Of a stretch of 64,000 nt of DNA, positions 63,011 to 64,000 are shown piece after piece. Where the stretch lies: assembly GCA_964017065.1 (NCBI GenBank), contig OZ024785.1:14091592-14155591 (forward strand), given 5' to 3'. The notes under the pieces were generated by a model, which made no database searches, had not been told where the DNA came from, and saw only the letters and a list, made by a program, of their open reading frames with translations. The DNA is from Haliclona indistincta. Taxonomy: Eukaryota; Porifera; Demospongiae; Haplosclerida; Chalinidae. Position 1 is the first letter of the stretch; every line of letters begins with the position of its first letter. The translations under genes were made by a program, and so were the position numbers.

Positions 63011-64000
63011 GAGTAGGCGAGAGATGGAAATGAATAAATTGCAGTAGTGGGTTAAATTGATTTGTGGGTGAGCAAGTGTGAGTTGGCAATGGGAGAGATG
63101 GAGGGAGAAAGGAGAGAGTGAGGGAAGGGATTGTATGTGGATTGAGTGAATGGGTATAGGTGAATGAATTTTGTTGAAGTGGATTTGTGAATTAATGGGT
63201 GAGTGAGCTAGAGTAGGTAGGTGAGTGTGCGGGTGCTGGGTGATCATGAGTATAGGTGAGTGATTGAAGTGAGTGAGTCAGTGTGTATATAGTTATAGTT
63301 GGGAGTGAGTGAGTGAGTGGGAGATGATTAAATTGGTACTGGTGGGTAAACAGTGAGTGAGAGTGAGTAAGGAGTGGGTGGGTGAATCAGTGTTGGGAGG
63401 TATATTGATGGGGCAATAAATAAAGTTGCAGTAGTGGGTAAATGATCGGTAGGTATAGGCTAATGCTAAGTAACATTTGAGCACATTGTAACTGTGGTAG
63501 TGATAAGTACTGAGGCTTTATCAGCTTACCAGCTAAGAAAAGAAAAATACAAAAGTACGTCACGGTGATTGTTACAAATGCTCATCTCAGTGTTGCCGTG
63601 CATGATCAAGGACACTACCTCTATGCTAAATCTGCTAGTACACTCCCTAGTCTCCCACTTGAGTCAACTTCAATTCTTCACACTGTCGAATCTCCTCGTT
63701 TTCACTTTCTCAGTCTTCCTTTCTTTCTCGACTTCTCTCAGGATAATTTCAGCGATCAAGAGATTGAAGTTCGTAAGTGGGTGTTCACTGACTCTGCCCA
63801 TCCTTAAATTGATACCGATTGTGTCACTTGGGAAAGTAAAGATTCAAGCACGAGTTTATAGTGATAGAGAATGACAATTATTACAAAGAAATGTTAATTT
63901 AGCAATCATACACAAAGTATTCCATGATTTTACAAGCAGGTGTATTTTTCAGCTCATTTCTCTGAAATAATAATTATAGTGTTTATCAGAATCATCAATG
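63010..64000. repeat. Segmental duplication, copy B (continues past the window)
   Basis: Matches 26720-29260 but lacks the two TTAA MITEs and passenger. The empty TTAA is at 63329-63332. Confidence 0.88.
63742..63807 (+). pseudogene. Truncated terminal exon (duplication copy B)
   Basis: Same acceptor (TCTCAG) and frame as 29000, reading DNFSDQEIEVRKWVFTDSAH and P, then TAA at 63805-63807 where copy A reads TCA. The 21 downstream codons are lost, so this copy is probably a pseudogene or encodes a shorter end. Confidence 0.45.

Overview
This is a repeat-rich, gene-poor piece of an animal genome. Evidence for a eukaryote: many short (about 50-90 bp) GT-AG introns, LTR and non-LTR retrotransposons, several cut-and-paste transposon families, microsatellites and a hammerhead ribozyme. 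Compact introns plus a transposon set with BEL/Pao, Gypsy, Crypton-type, EnSpm-like and Mutator-like elements would suit an early-branching marine invertebrate such as a sponge. That placement is inference; no sequence here names the species.

Layout. 0-3.2 kb: an apparently intact eight-exon EnSpm/CACTA-like transposase gene, with a decayed inverted relative at 7.1-7.9 kb. 3.2-6.6 kb: tandem repeats (70, 83, 106 and 95 bp units), a complete type I hammerhead ribozyme at 4.03 kb and a small charged helical-repeat ORF. 9.2-15.3 kb: minus-strand multi-exon genes, including one starting with a ZAD-like zinc domain. 15.5-23.5 kb: a non-LTR retrotransposon split by an intact BEL/Pao element (identical 131-bp LTRs, ATTAC duplication). 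23.5-24.2 kb: a CT microsatellite and four tandem 45-nt mini-exons. 24.8-30.8 kb: MITEs, including three near-identical TTAA elements (two here, one at 44.8 kb), a segmental duplication shared with the window end, and a 1.4-kb element with an 8-bp duplication. 31.1-38.0 kb: a probable host gene for a single-pass membrane protein whose tail is built from tiny tyrosine-motif exons, its introns full of MITEs and palindromes. 38.6-44.0 kb: the C-terminal part of a restriction-like-endonuclease retrotransposon and a broken Mutator-like transposase gene with a 200-N gap. 44.8-52.9 kb: dispersed repeats, a 1.2-kb foldback element and a proline-rich exon. 53.1-58.5 kb: a Crypton-like tyrosine recombinase exon split by a MITE that was itself split by an intact Gypsy element. 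58.7-64.0 kb: small unrecognised exons and the second copy of the segmental duplication.

The genes do not form one pathway. The likely host gene is the tyrosine-tail receptor; the ZAD and acidic genes are possible host genes or old transposon genes. Everything else is a layered history of insertions that can be ordered from target-site duplications, paralogous empty sites and interrupted reading frames.
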